Shown: one piece after another, positions 1-7,938 of the stretch
Position numbering within the stretch: the stretch's first letter is position 1
Layout of the letters: each line of letters opens with the position of its first letter
DNA from: Mycobacterium sp. DL99
GTDB taxonomy: Bacteria > Actinomycetota > Actinomycetes > Mycobacteriales > Mycobacteriaceae
Reading direction: 5' to 3'
DNA: 64,000 nt
Assembly (NCBI RefSeq): GCF_004762045.1
Contig: NZ_SJOM01000007.1
Coordinates: 2,663,655-2,727,654 of the forward strand
Position numbers and translations under genes: made by a program
The notes under the pieces: model-generated
What the model saw: only the letters and a program-made list of their open reading frames with translations
Told to the model about the DNA's origin: nothing
Database searches by the model: none

Positions 1-395
1 GCCTTGGCCGGTGCGGCGGCCTTGGCGGCCTTGCCTTCCTCAGCCTCGTCCTCGTCCTCGTCGTCGCCCGCGTCCTCGACGTCGTCATCCGTGTCGAGGT
101 CGTCGTCGAGCTCGAGGTCGGTGTCCTCTACGTCGAGATCTTCGCCGGGACCCGCTTCCAGGTCGTCGCCGGTCTCGAGATCGTCATTGACGTCCTCAGG
201 CTTGCCCGCCGCGGCCTTGGTGGCCTTCTTGGCGGGCGCCTTCTTGGCGGGAGCGCGCTTGGTGGCGGTGCCGCCCTCGGCCTTGGCCGCGGTGCTCTTG
301 GCTGCCCGCTTGGCCGGGGCCTTCTTGGCGGGAGTCTTGGTAGCGGTGCGCTTCACCGGCTCGTCGGTCGCCGGGCTTGCCTTTGTCGCTGCCAC
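1..395 (-). CDS. sigA: Principal sigma factor SigA (N-terminal part only)
   Basis: Only the first 131 codons lie in the window; the gene runs off the left edge. The protein starts with a Lys/Ala/Pro-rich basic stretch of PAKKAPAK-type repeats and then becomes strongly acidic (Asp/Glu runs at about residues 75-120). This is the N-terminal extension of mycobacterial primary sigma factors; sigma regions 1.2-4 lie outside. I chose the GTG at 395 because the reading VAATKA matches the known mycobacterial SigA start; an in-frame GTG two codons upstream is the alternative. The primary sigma factor directs RNA polymerase to housekeeping promoters. The next gene upstream, ppgK, is also the usual mycobacterial neighbour, which supports the call. 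Confidence 0.93.
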   Translation of the reverse strand, partial: MAATKASPATDEPVKRTATKTPAKKAPAKRAAKSTAAKAEGGTATKRAPAKKAPAKKATKAAAGKPEDVNDDLETGDDLEAGPGEDLDVEDTDLELDDDLDTDDDVEDAGDDEDEDEAEEGKAAKAAAPAK

Positions 396-602
396 GTACA
401 CCCTTTCGGTCTCACGAAATTTCTCGGCGAGCATGGGCATACTCCACCGAAAGCGTCTGCTATCGAATGTTGGCGTTCTTATCGGCTGGGGATATTCACC
501 GCTATTCGGTAGGCGGCCGCCGAAGACCATTGTAACGACAGTGTGGGTGTTCACCGTGCCGAGCGGCAAATTTCGGCACGTGACCGACCGAAAGCGGCAA
601 AG

Positions 603-1424
603 TTACCCGGCGGTAGCCTGCGTGCCGGCGGGCTCCTGGTCCTGACTGGCCATGGCCGCGCCCACGATGCCGGCCGTGTTCAGCAAAGCCGCCGGAACGA
701 TCGGGGTGCGGATCTTCAGCAGTGGCAGCCACTTGTCGGACTTGCGGCTGATGCCGCCGCCTGCGATGAACAGGTCCGGCCAGATCGCGTTCTCGATCGT
801 CACCAGCACCTTGTTGACCTCTTCGGTCCACCGCGCGTAACTCCACTCCTTGCGCTCCTTGACCGAGGATGCGGCGCGGTGTTCGGCCTCCTTGCCGTCC
901 ACTTCCAGGTGGCCAAATTCGGTGTTGGGCAACAACACACCGTTGTGGATCACCGCCGAGCCGATGCCGGTGCCGAAGGTCAGCAGCACCACGACACCGG
1001 AGTTGTCCTTGCCCGCCCCGTAGCGCTCCTCGGCAAGGCCTGCCGCGTCGGCGTCGTTGAGTACACGCACCGGCAACCCGCCGAGCGCGGCGCTGATCAC
1101 CTCGGCGGCGTTCACCCCGATCCAGCCCTTGTCGACATTGGCCGCGGTGCGCACGACGCCGTCGGTGACGACGCCCGGGTAGGTGACGCCGACGCTGCCG
1201 GTCCAGCCGAACTCGGCCACCACCGCAGCCACCGTTTTCGCCACCGATTCGGGGGTGGACGGCTGCGGCGTGTCGAGCTTGAACCGCTCGCCGATGAGCT
1301 GCCCGGTATCGAGGTCGACGATGCCGCCTTTGATGCCGCTGCCGCCCACGTCGACGCCGAATCCGCGGCGTGGGGCTTCGGCGGCGGGAACCGGATCTGC
1401 CGCGGGTGCATCGGGTGCGGTCAT
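603..1424 (-). CDS. ppgK: Polyphosphate glucokinase
   Basis: A 273-residue ROK-family sugar kinase that phosphorylates glucose with inorganic polyphosphate (or ATP). After an Ala/Pro-rich N-terminus of about 20 residues comes the phosphate-binding loop GVDVGGSGIKGG (about residues 23-34). Further on are LNDADAAG, the FGTGIGSA loop and a glycine-rich AGGGIS segment, all expected for ROK kinases. I set the start at the ATG at 1424 (MTAPDAP); the longer reading to 1484 adds residues that look untranslated. It lies between suhB (divergent) and sigA (same strand), the standard mycobacterial arrangement. Confidence 0.93.
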   Translation of the reverse strand: MTAPDAPAADPVPAAEAPRRGFGVDVGGSGIKGGIVDLDTGQLIGERFKLDTPQPSTPESVAKTVAAVVAEFGWTGSVGVTYPGVVTDGVVRTAANVDKGWIGVNAAEVISAALGGLPVRVLNDADAAGLAEERYGAGKDNSGVVVLLTFGTGIGSAVIHNGVLLPNTEFGHLEVDGKEAEHRAASSVKERKEWSYARWTEEVNKVLVTIENAIWPDLFIAGGGISRKSDKWLPLLKIRTPIVPAALLNTAGIVGAAMASQDQEPAGTQATAG

Positions 1425-1581
1425 GGGTGCTCCTTTGTGGGACAGGCGGTGAGCAGGCTGTCGGACAGGATGGGGACAAACCAAGGCGCGACCTCACCCT
1501 AGTCGTTGAACATCGCACCCGCGGGTGGTCTGACATCCACCGCGAAGCGACATTTCGGGCAGAAGATGCTGCGATAGGGCC

Positions 1582-2430
1582 GTGACCGACAACAGTTTCG
1601 ATGCTCCCGCCTTGCGGGTGGTGGCCGAGCAGCTGGCCACCGAAGCCGCCGAGTTCGTCGCCCGCCGCCGCGCCGAGGTGTTCGGCGCCGTCGAGCCCTC
1701 GGGCGGCCCGGTGGCTTCCGGTGCCGTGAGATCTAAGAGCACCCCGACCGACCCCGTCACGATCGTCGACACCGAAACCGAACGGTGGCTGCGCGAGCGG
1801 CTGGCGGTGTTGCGGCCCGAAGAGGCGATCCTGGGGGAGGAGGAGGGCGGTCAGCAGGATGACCGCCCGGGGCTGAGCTGGGTGCTCGACCCGATCGACG
1901 GCACGGTCAACTTCGTCTACGGGATACCGGCCTATGCGGTGTCGGTGGCCGTGCAGTACGACGGGCGGTCGGTGGCCGGAGCCGTGGCCGATGTGCCTGC
2001 CGGTGAGGTGTACTCGGCTGCCCTGGGGCATGGTGCCGAGGTGGTGCGGGACGGGGTCCGGAGCCCGCTGCGGTGCAGCGGTGTCCAGGACCTGTCCATG
2101 ACGCTGCTGGGGACCGGGTTCGCCTACGATCCCGGCCAGCGCGCGCGTCAGGCCGCGGTGCTGGCCCAGGTGCTGCCCTCGGTGCGGGACGTTCGCCGCA
2201 TCGGCTCGTGTGCGCTCGACCTGTGCATGGTCGCCGCAGGCCGGTTGGACGCCTACTACGAAGAGGGCGTCCAGGTCTGGGACTGGGCCGCGGCGGCGCT
2301 GATCGCCGCAGAGGCGGGAGCGACGGTGTGGTTGCCGACCGCTCCCGGTGCCGAGTACGTGGCGGCGTCGGCGCCGGCCATCGCCGACGCCCTGCACGAC
2401 GCGCTAGCAGGCGCCGGTATGGATCTTTGA
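1582..2430 (+). CDS. suhB: Inositol monophosphatase family protein SuhB
   Basis: A 282-residue Mg-dependent inositol monophosphatase that would release inositol for phosphatidylinositol, mannoside lipids and mycothiol. The metal-binding motifs are all present: the TDPVTIVDTE segment (about 56-65), the GEEEGG glutamates (85-90), the LDPIDGT core (102-108, with Asp103 and Asp106) and the C-terminal VWDWAAA motif. It starts at a GTG, divergent from ppgK. Its last 27 nt overlap the convergent cei gene, so the two 3' ends share coding sequence on opposite strands. Confidence 0.92.
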   Translation: MTDNSFDAPALRVVAEQLATEAAEFVARRRAEVFGAVEPSGGPVASGAVRSKSTPTDPVTIVDTETERWLRERLAVLRPEEAILGEEEGGQQDDRPGLSWVLDPIDGTVNFVYGIPAYAVSVAVQYDGRSVAGAVADVPAGEVYSAALGHGAEVVRDGVRSPLRCSGVQDLSMTLLGTGFAYDPGQRARQAAVLAQVLPSVRDVRRIGSCALDLCMVAAGRLDAYYEEGVQVWDWAAAALIAAEAGATVWLPTAPGAEYVAASAPAIADALHDALAGAGMDL

Positions 2431-3051
2431 CAGCAGCGCGGAATCCGACGGCGCGGTGGCGTCGGGCCGCAGGCTGGCCAGCACGGCCTTGATGTCGTCG
2501 TTGCTGGCGAGCTCGCTGAATTCGGTGCCGAGCGCCAGATCGACCCCTGCGTCGGGCCTTTCGTCCTGGAACAGCTCGGTGCACGGGGCCACCAGCCACA
2601 CGGCGGCGGCAGCGGTGCGTCCGGACGGGCCGAACCGGATCTGGCCCTGGCATTCCAGCCGCGTGCTGGCGTAGATCGGGTCGTTCGCCGCTTCGGGTTG
2701 GGCGAAGCCCAGATCGCGCAGTGCACCGGCCACCTCGCCGGCCTGGCCGCCCTGGCCGCTGGCGTTGAGGACCCGGATCCTGGTCTCGGCCAGCGGTGCC
2801 GGTGTGACGTCGGTCATGGCCGAGCGGGCCACTTGCTCGCCGAGTTTGGGGGCAGCCGGATCGGTGGCGGGCGGCGGGTTACAGGCCGTGGCCTCGCGCA
2901 CATCTGCGGGCTGATTGAGGGCGATGATCCAGACGATCATCGTCACCACCGCCAGCGCGACGAAGAGCACGATGCCGGGAACGAAACTGCGCCGACGGAA
3001 CGGTCGACCATGCCGGTCGAAGGCGGTTCCATCGGTGATTTGCGCGACCAC
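2404..3051 (-). CDS. cei: Cell envelope integrity protein Cei (LytR_C domain)
   Basis: A 215-residue single-pass membrane protein. A basic N-terminus (RPFRRRSF) precedes one hydrophobic helix at about residues 24-44. The exported part carries a LytR_C-type fold beginning at TRIRVLNASGQGGQAGEVAGAL (quoted in part: IRVLNASGQGGQAG), a domain also found behind LytR-CpsA-Psr envelope ligases. The position beside suhB matches M. tuberculosis Rv2700, named Cei for its role in envelope integrity and virulence. Two cysteines near the C-terminus could form a disulfide outside the cell. The GTG start at 3051 is favoured because a TAGAGT -10 element ends 6 nt before it, which predicts a leaderless mRNA. 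Confidence 0.88.
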   Translation of the reverse strand: MVAQITDGTAFDRHGRPFRRRSFVPGIVLFVALAVVTMIVWIIALNQPADVREATACNPPPATDPAAPKLGEQVARSAMTDVTPAPLAETRIRVLNASGQGGQAGEVAGALRDLGFAQPEAANDPIYASTRLECQGQIRFGPSGRTAAAAVWLVAPCTELFQDERPDAGVDLALGTEFSELASNDDIKAVLASLRPDATAPSDSALLSKIHTGAC

Positions 3052-3057
3052 ATCTGC

Positions 3058-3063
3058 ACTCTA
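3058..3063 (-). promoter_or_regulatory. Putative -10 element for leaderless cei
   Basis: On the minus strand TAGAGT (a TAnnnT element) ends 6 nt before the cei GTG, so transcription would start at or next to the start codon. No clear -35 is visible, which fits an activator-dependent promoter; a CRP-like site lies upstream. Confidence 0.5.
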
Positions 3064-3103
3064 GGGGTAAAGGTGTTCGCTGACGCAGCAGTGCTCAGAC
3101 GGT

Positions 3104-3123
3104 AGTGTGATGTAAATCACACT
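3104..3123. promoter_or_regulatory. CRP-like binding site
   Basis: A perfect dyad with 8-bp arms, AGTGTGAT and ATCACACT, separated by GTAA. Its core TGTGA-N6-TCACA (3106-3121) is the consensus of cAMP receptor proteins, including mycobacterial Crp (Rv3676 family). The site sits between divergent cei and the DUF4193 gene. Its centre is 62.5 bp upstream of the predicted cei transcription start, almost exactly the -61.5 spacing of class I activation. It is about 103 bp upstream of the DUF4193 start. Confidence 0.75.
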
Positions 3124-3216
3124 GAAACGTGTGGCAATACGGGCACGAATCATTTGGGGAATGCGTTCGACGCTGGTACAAAGCTCTGCTGCAAGGTAAG
3201 GGAGGGGACACAGACG

Positions 3217-3519
3217 ATGGCTACCGACTACGACGCTCCACGGCGTTCCGAAGCAGACGAGGTTTCTGAGGATTCGCTCGAGGAGCTGAAGGCGCGGCGC
3301 AACGAGGCGCAGTCCGCCGTGGTGGATGTTGACGAATCAGAATCGGCCGAGTCGTTCGAGCTGCCGGGCGCAGACCTGTCCGGCGAGGAACTGTCGGTAC
3401 GGGTGGTTCCGAAGCAGGCCGACGAGTTCACGTGCTCCAGCTGCTTCCTGGTGCATCACCGGAGCCGGCTGGCAAGCGAGAAGAACGGCGTGATGATCTG
3501 CACGGACTGCGCCGCCTGA
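3217..3519 (+). CDS. DUF4193 small acidic zinc-ribbon-like protein
   Basis: A 100-residue protein conserved in actinobacteria (Rv2699c family). The first 70 residues are acidic and probably flexible. The C-terminal 30 carry CSSC and CTDC pairs separated by about 25 residues, the spacing of a zinc ribbon. No enzymatic function is known to me. The ATG at 3217 has a good ribosome site (GGGAGGGG) about 10 nt upstream, so I prefer it to the longer reading starting at 3154. The small size, high expression signals and Cys pairs suggest a transcription- or RNA polymerase-associated factor, but that is inference. Confidence 0.85.
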   Translation: MATDYDAPRRSEADEVSEDSLEELKARRNEAQSAVVDVDESESAESFELPGADLSGEELSVRVVPKQADEFTCSSCFLVHHRSRLASEKNGVMICTDCAA

Positions 3520-3552
3520 CGGCGGCTCAGCCGCTCAAGCTTGATTCGCGGC

Positions 3553-4032
3553 TCAGCCGCGGAGCGCACCCAGGACACGATCCGGATGGCGCGAACTGAC
3601 GAGCCAGTACGGGGTGGGGTCATCCGGATCGTCGAGCACTACCAGCACCATCGGGCCCACCCAGGCCCGGTGTACGACGAAAGCGGCGGGATCGAGCTGA
3701 CGACCCAGCGCGGCCGACTTGGCCGACCGCGGTACCTCCGCGGTCCGGGAGATGACGCTGGTCGGCAGGTGTGCGTCACCGACCCACAACTCGGTGTCGC
3801 CGGCGTTGTCGCGCACCACCTTCAACTCCGTCTTGCTGAACCACATCAGCACGGCCCCCGCCACGCCGAAGAGCAGCACGTAAGGCAACCACGCCGGAAT
3901 CGCCGGCGCGGCCAGGCCGATCTCGAATGCGATCACCCCTGCCAGCACCGCAGCCGGCAGGGACCACCACCACGGGACCCACAAACGTTCGCGGTAGTGA
4001 ACGCTTTGGGTGGTTGCGCGCGTGTCTGACAC
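3553..4032 (-). CDS. DUF3093 membrane protein
   Basis: A 159-residue protein with two transmembrane helices near the N-terminus (about residues 20-38 and 43-60) after an aromatic RLWVPWWWS segment. A soluble C-terminal domain rich in Trp, Val and Asp follows, ending near [13 protein letters not shown]. It matches the Rv2698 family in context and features; the function is unknown. I chose the GTG at 4032 (VSDTRATT) over the ATG at 4065 because the latter would overlap the divergent dut gene. The pair dut and DUF3093 share a short bidirectional promoter region. Confidence 0.82.
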   Translation of the reverse strand: MSDTRATTQSVHYRERLWVPWWWSLPAAVLAGVIAFEIGLAAPAIPAWLPYVLLFGVAGAVLMWFSKTELKVVRDNAGDTELWVGDAHLPTSVISRTAEVPRSAKSAALGRQLDPAAFVVHRAWVGPMVLVVLDDPDDPTPYWLVSSRHPDRVLGALRG

Positions 4033-4043
4033 GCGGCTCAGAG

Positions 4044-4049
4044 TAATCT
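4044..4049 (+). promoter_or_regulatory. Putative -10 element for leaderless dut
   Basis: TAATCT ends 8 nt before the dut GTG, so the transcript would begin at the start codon. There is no Shine-Dalgarno sequence between them. Confidence 0.5.
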
Positions 4050-4057
4050 GTGACGTC

Positions 4058-4522
4058 GTGTCCACCTCTCTGGCGGTCGTCCGATTAGACCGCGAACTAC
4101 CGATGCCCAGCCGGGCGCACGATGGGGACGCGGGCGTAGACCTCTACAGCGCGCGCGATGTCGAGCTGGCCCCCGGGCAACGCGAGCTCGTGCCGACCGG
4201 GGTTGCCGTGGCCATTCCGCACGGAATGGTGGGATTGATCCATCCGCGCTCGGGTCTGGCTGCCCGCGTGGGACTTTCGATCGTCAACAGCCCGGGCACG
4301 ATAGACGCCGGTTATCGCGGCGAGATCAAGGTTTCGCTGATCAACCTCGATCCCGACACGCCGATCGTCATCAACCGCGGTGACCGGATTGCCCAGCTGT
4401 TGGTTCAGCGGGTAGAACTGCCCGAGTTGGTCGAGGTGACCTCATTCGACGAGGCGGGCCTGGCTGACACCTCCCGTGGCGACGGCGGCCACGGTTCCTC
4501 CGGCGGACATGCGAGTTTGTGA
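4058..4522 (+). CDS. dut: Deoxyuridine 5'-triphosphate nucleotidohydrolase (dUTPase)
   Basis: A 154-residue homotrimeric-type dUTPase, which converts dUTP to dUMP plus pyrophosphate and keeps uracil out of DNA. All five motifs are visible: AGVDLYS (25-31), PRSGLA (63-68), the uracil-binding [14 protein letters not shown] with catalytic Asp83, RGDRIAQLL (108-116), and the C-terminal arm [10 protein letters not shown] (140-149). Length and the ending GGHASL equal the M. tuberculosis enzyme. The GTG at 4058 gives that exact length. The stop codon overlaps the next ATG by one base (TGATG), so dut and the DUF3710 gene are probably translationally coupled. Confidence 0.96.
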   Translation: MSTSLAVVRLDRELPMPSRAHDGDAGVDLYSARDVELAPGQRELVPTGVAVAIPHGMVGLIHPRSGLAARVGLSIVNSPGTIDAGYRGEIKVSLINLDPDTPIVINRGDRIAQLLVQRVELPELVEVTSFDEAGLADTSRGDGGHGSSGGHASL

Positions 4523-5325
4523 TGGCATTCGGAAAGCGCAAGAGCAACGATTCGGCTGACGACTCGGCTCGTCAGAACGATGACGAGCAGGTTGTCGAGC
4601 AACCGGCACCAGTGGAGCAGGCCGACGACTTCGACGAGGGCTCCGACGACGGCCCGTTCGACATCGAGGACTTCGACGATCCCGAGGTCGCGGCACAGGG
4701 CCGGCTCGACCTCGGCTCGGTACTGATCCCGATGCCCGACGGCGGACAGGTCCAGGTCGAGCTCAACGAGGCCGGGGCGCCGAGCGCGGTGTGGGTGGTG
4801 ACCCCGAACGGGCGGTTCACCATCGCCGCCTACGCGGCACCCAAGAGTGCCGGCCTCTGGCGTGAGGTGGCCGGCGAGCTCGCCGAGTCACTGCGCAAGG
4901 ACGCCAGCTCGGTGAACATCCAGGATGGCCCCTGGGGTCGCGAGGTGGTCGGCGCGGGTAACGGCGGCGTGGTGCGCTTCATCGGCGTCGACGGCTACCG
5001 CTGGATGGTGCGCTGCGTGGTCAACGGCGCCCCCGAGACCATCGACGCGCTGACCGAAGAGGCGCGGGCATCATTGGCAGACAGCGTGATTCGTCGCGGT
5101 GACACGCCACTGCCGGTGCGCACGCCGCTGCAGGTGGAGCTGCCCGAGCCGATGGCGGCTCAACTGCGCGCCGCAGCGCAACAGGCCGCGATGCAGCAGG
5201 CCGCCCAGCAGCTCGCCGCCGCGGCACAGGCGCTGCCGCAGGATCAGCCGCCGGCCGAGCCGGCGGCGCGCCGCAGCGTGCAGGGCTCGGCGATGCAGCA
5301 GCTGCGCACCATCACCGGCGGGTAG
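4522..5325 (+). CDS. DUF3710 protein
   Basis: A 267-residue cytosolic-looking protein of the Rv2696c family. A hydrophilic acidic N-terminus (about 50 residues, many Asp/Glu) precedes a conserved core containing RLDLGSVLIPMP, a WVVTPNGRFTIAAY strand region and a second WGREVVG...IGVDGYRWMVRCV section. The C-terminus is an Ala/Gln-rich helix (about residues 215-250). Function unknown. It is cotranscribed with dut by the one-base stop/start overlap; a GTG three bases earlier would also be in frame. Confidence 0.85.
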   Translation: MAFGKRKSNDSADDSARQNDDEQVVEQPAPVEQADDFDEGSDDGPFDIEDFDDPEVAAQGRLDLGSVLIPMPDGGQVQVELNEAGAPSAVWVVTPNGRFTIAAYAAPKSAGLWREVAGELAESLRKDASSVNIQDGPWGREVVGAGNGGVVRFIGVDGYRWMVRCVVNGAPETIDALTEEARASLADSVIRRGDTPLPVRTPLQVELPEPMAAQLRAAAQQAAMQQAAQQLAAAAQALPQDQPPAEPAARRSVQGSAMQQLRTITGG

Positions 5326-5336
5326 TACCCCCGCCC

Positions 5337-6056
5337 TCAACGCCCCACGGTGTCGCTCGCGGCCTCCTGCAGCGCCGCCAGGCATGCCGCACCCAGCACG
5401 CCGGTATCGACCCCCATCTGGTCGAGCGTGACCGATCGCAGCGCCGCCCGCGGCGCCGCGGTCACCCACTCGTATCCGACCTCGGCCGGATGCACGGGAT
5501 CATCGGTGGCCACCGCGACGCCCATGGGTACCGCGAGTTGTTCGAGTTCGGCACTGCCGGGTGCGCGGTAACCGGCGGCTTCCTCCATCGCATCGGGCAG
5601 GGTCGGCCACTGGCCCACCCAGGAGCGGGCCAGTTCGTCGGCCAGCCACGGCGGGCTGGAGGCACGCATCTGCGCGACCGTGGCGGCCAACCCGTCCCGG
5701 CGCAACAGCTCCGCCGACTGCCGGGCCAACAGCGCGGCAGGGGCGTGCTGGGAGGAGCCCGTCCATGGCGGCAGGGCGGCCAGCACCGCCACGGTGTGGC
5801 CGGGGTGGTCCAACGCCCACCGGAGCGCCACGACGGCGCCGATGGACACTCCGCCGACCGCGATCGGGCCCGATCGGGCCGCGTCATCCAGCGCGTGCAG
5901 GTAACCCTCGACAAGCCGGTCCGGCGTGGGTGGTGGGGTCACCACCAGAGCTTCGGCGGCGTGCAACGCACCCGAAAATGCCCGGTAGACGTAGTTATCG
6001 TCGGACCCGGTACCGGGCAGCAGAACGGTTGGGACACCGTGCAGAATGACGCTCAT
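5337..6056 (-). CDS. Alpha/beta hydrolase fold protein
   Basis: A 239-residue compact alpha/beta hydrolase. The oxyanion region is LLPGTGSDDNY near the N-terminus and the nucleophile elbow is GGVSIGAV (Ser at about residue 72), a GxSxG motif. A late Asp (ATDDPVHP) fits the acid; the catalytic His is less obvious. It occupies the place of Rv2695. The substrate is unknown. An in-frame GTG one codon before the ATG at 6056 is an alternative start. It is convergent with the DUF3710 gene, with 11 nt between the stops. Confidence 0.8.
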   Translation of the reverse strand: MSVILHGVPTVLLPGTGSDDNYVYRAFSGALHAAEALVVTPPPTPDRLVEGYLHALDDAARSGPIAVGGVSIGAVVALRWALDHPGHTVAVLAALPPWTGSSQHAPAALLARQSAELLRRDGLAATVAQMRASSPPWLADELARSWVGQWPTLPDAMEEAAGYRAPGSAELEQLAVPMGVAVATDDPVHPAEVGYEWVTAAPRAALRSVTLDQMGVDTGVLGAACLAALQEAASDTVGR

Positions 6057-6190
6057 CACACGATCGTGCCTGCCCCGTCAAATCCTCGGCGCGCCGACCC
6101 GTACCCCACGTGGCATTCCCTCAACAAGAGGTCTACCGTGGCCTTGGTTGGGCGGATTCACAGTGGATCTGCAGAAGGTCAGGAGAGGCC

Positions 6191-6562
6191 ATGGCTACGG
6201 CCGAAGGGTATCTGCGCCGGCTTACGCGACGCCTGACGGAAGACCCCGAACAGCTTGATGTCGAAGAGCTCAGCGACGAGGCCGCCAATACCGGCGCGCT
6301 CAGGGCGATCGACGCGCAGCGCGGCCAGGAAGTGACGATGGTCGGCACTCTGCGCAGCGTCGAATGTAACGGCAAGGGGTGTTCCGGCGGTATCAAAGCC
6401 GAACTGTTCGACGGGACCGACACGGTGTTGTTGGTGTGGCTCGGGCAGCGCCGCATTCCGGGTATCGAGTCGGGCCGTACCCTGCGGGTGCACGGCCGGG
6501 TCGGCAAGCTGGAGAACGGCGCCAAGGCGATCTACAACCCCCGCTACGAAATCCAGAAGTGA
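6191..6562 (+). CDS. OB-fold nucleic-acid-binding protein
   Basis: A 123-residue protein of the Rv2694c family. The second half is an OB-fold resembling the tRNA-anticodon/RecG wedge type: EVTMVGTLRSVECNG, AELFDGTDTVLLVWLG, RTLRVHGRVGKLE. Two cysteines (ECNGKGCSGG) lie in the first loop. The start ATG has AGGAGAGG just upstream. The role is unknown; nucleic-acid binding is inferred from the fold. Its stop overlaps the GTG of the next gene (GTGA), so the two are coupled. Confidence 0.85.
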   Translation: MATAEGYLRRLTRRLTEDPEQLDVEELSDEAANTGALRAIDAQRGQEVTMVGTLRSVECNGKGCSGGIKAELFDGTDTVLLVWLGQRRIPGIESGRTLRVHGRVGKLENGAKAIYNPRYEIQK

Positions 6563-7254
6563 GCCAGGCCGAAAAGAACACAGGCGACGCACCTCAGCCC
6601 CCCGAGAGTGATCCGGCGCCGACCCCTGCCCATGGCGGCGGCCGAGCGGTGCTCGACCAGATGGGCGGCATCAGCGGGCTGATCTATTCATCGCTGCCGG
6701 TGGTGGTGTTCGTCCCGGTTTCCACCACGTTCGGGCTGATGCCCGCGATCGCCGCCGCGCTCGGCGTGGCGACCCTGATCCTGATCTGGCGGTTGATCCG
6801 CCGAGAATCCGTTCAGCCCGCGGTGTCGGGGTTCTTCGCCGTCGGCGTCAGTGCCCTGATCGCCTACGTGGTGGGGGAGTCGAAAGGCTATTTCCTGCTT
6901 GGGATCTGGAGCTCACTGGTATACGCCGTCGTGTTCGGGGTGTCGGTGCTGATCCGGCGCCCGCTGGTCGGCTACATCTGGGGCTGGGTGAATTCACACG
7001 ACCGGGCCTGGCGTGATGTCCGTCGGGCCGTGGTGGCTTTCGATGTCGCCACGCTCACCTGGGTCGCGGTGTTCGCATCGCGATTTCTGGTTCAGCAGTA
7101 CCTCTATGACTCCGACCAGACGGGCTGGCTGGGCTTCGCGCGCATCGCGATGGGCTGGCCGCTGACCGCCGTCGCCGCGTTGGTGACCTATCTGGCCATC
7201 CGGGCCGCGCAGCGCGCCCTACACGCGCAGGACGCGGCTCAAAGCGCCGACTGA
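6559..7254 (+). CDS. DUF3159 integral membrane protein
   Basis: A 231-residue protein of the Rv2693c family. After about 35 hydrophilic residues come roughly six transmembrane helices (about residues 45-225), with GGISGLIYSSLPVVVFVP opening the first and RRPLVGYIWGWVNSHDRAWRDVRRA (partly quoted) forming a conserved cytosolic loop. The function is unknown. The GTG at 6559 gives a 4-nt overlap with the OB-fold gene; longer upstream readings run through that gene in another frame. Confidence 0.84.
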   Translation: MSQAEKNTGDAPQPPESDPAPTPAHGGGRAVLDQMGGISGLIYSSLPVVVFVPVSTTFGLMPAIAAALGVATLILIWRLIRRESVQPAVSGFFAVGVSALIAYVVGESKGYFLLGIWSSLVYAVVFGVSVLIRRPLVGYIWGWVNSHDRAWRDVRRAVVAFDVATLTWVAVFASRFLVQQYLYDSDQTGWLGFARIAMGWPLTAVAALVTYLAIRAAQRALHAQDAAQSAD

Positions 7255-7269
7255 GCGCGGTACGCCGGG

Positions 7270-7938
7270 CTAGCGCGGCGCCGGATGCAGCAGCAGTTCC
7301 CGCAGTTCGTCCTCGGACTCGGTGACGGCCACGAACAACAGTTCGTCACCACCTTCGAGGGGCTCATCGGATTCGGGCACGATCACCCTGGCTCCGCGCA
7401 GGATCGTCACCAGCGCGGTGTCACGGGGCAGGTCGAGACGCCGGACGGGACGTCCGCCCCACGGGGTGTCGTCGGGCAGCGTGATCTCGACCAGGCTGGC
7501 CTGCCCCTTACGGAACTCCATCAGGCGCACCAGATCACCGACCGCAACGGCCTCCTCCACGAGCGAGGCGAGCATGCGTGGCGTCGACACGGCCACGTCC
7601 ACGCCCCAGTTCTCGTCGAACAGCCACTCGTTGCGTGGATCGTTGACGCGGGCCACCACCCGGGGCACCGCGAATTCGGTCTTGGCCAACAGGCTGACGA
7701 CGACATTGACCTTGTCGTCACCGGTCGCCGCGATCACCACGTCGAATTCTTCGAGCTTGACCGACTCCATCACGGAGAGCTCGCAGGCGTCACCGAGCCG
7801 CCAGTGCGCGGCCGGGATGGCGTCGACGTCGATATGGTCGGGATTGCGCTCCAGCAGCGTCACGTCGTGATTGCTGTCGAGCAGCTCGCGGGCGATGGAG
7901 CGGCCGACGGCGCCGGCCCCGGCGATGGCAACTTTCAT
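7270..7938 (-). CDS. ceoC: TrkA-type potassium uptake regulator CeoC
   Basis: A 222-residue cytosolic regulator of potassium transport. The N-terminal half is a Rossmann-type TrkA-N (RCK) domain: GAGAVG (6-11), the acidic residue ending strand 2 (LLERN), then VIAATGDDKVN. The C-terminal half (about 140-215) is a TrkA-C domain. Ligand-dependent (NAD(H) or nucleotide) gating of a K+ channel is the family role. It starts one base inside the ceoB stop (TGATG), so the two paralogous subunits form one operon, as in M. tuberculosis Rv2691-Rv2692. Confidence 0.92.
   Translation of the reverse strand: MKVAIAGAGAVGRSIARELLDSNHDVTLLERNPDHIDVDAIPAAHWRLGDACELSVMESVKLEEFDVVIAATGDDKVNVVVSLLAKTEFAVPRVVARVNDPRNEWLFDENWGVDVAVSTPRMLASLVEEAVAVGDLVRLMEFRKGQASLVEITLPDDTPWGGRPVRRLDLPRDTALVTILRGARVIVPESDEPLEGGDELLFVAVTESEDELRELLLHPAPR

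Noticed and set aside
1..395. Repeated Ala/Lys/Pro and Asp/Glu codons taken as a DNA repeat array
   Set aside because: These are codons of the low-complexity N-terminus of SigA, not a repeat element.
502..2397. A 631-codon open frame on the minus strand spanning ppgK and suhB
   Set aside because: It runs antisense or out of frame to two well-recognised genes and its sequence is Arg/His-rich low-complexity, typical of GC-rich shadow frames.
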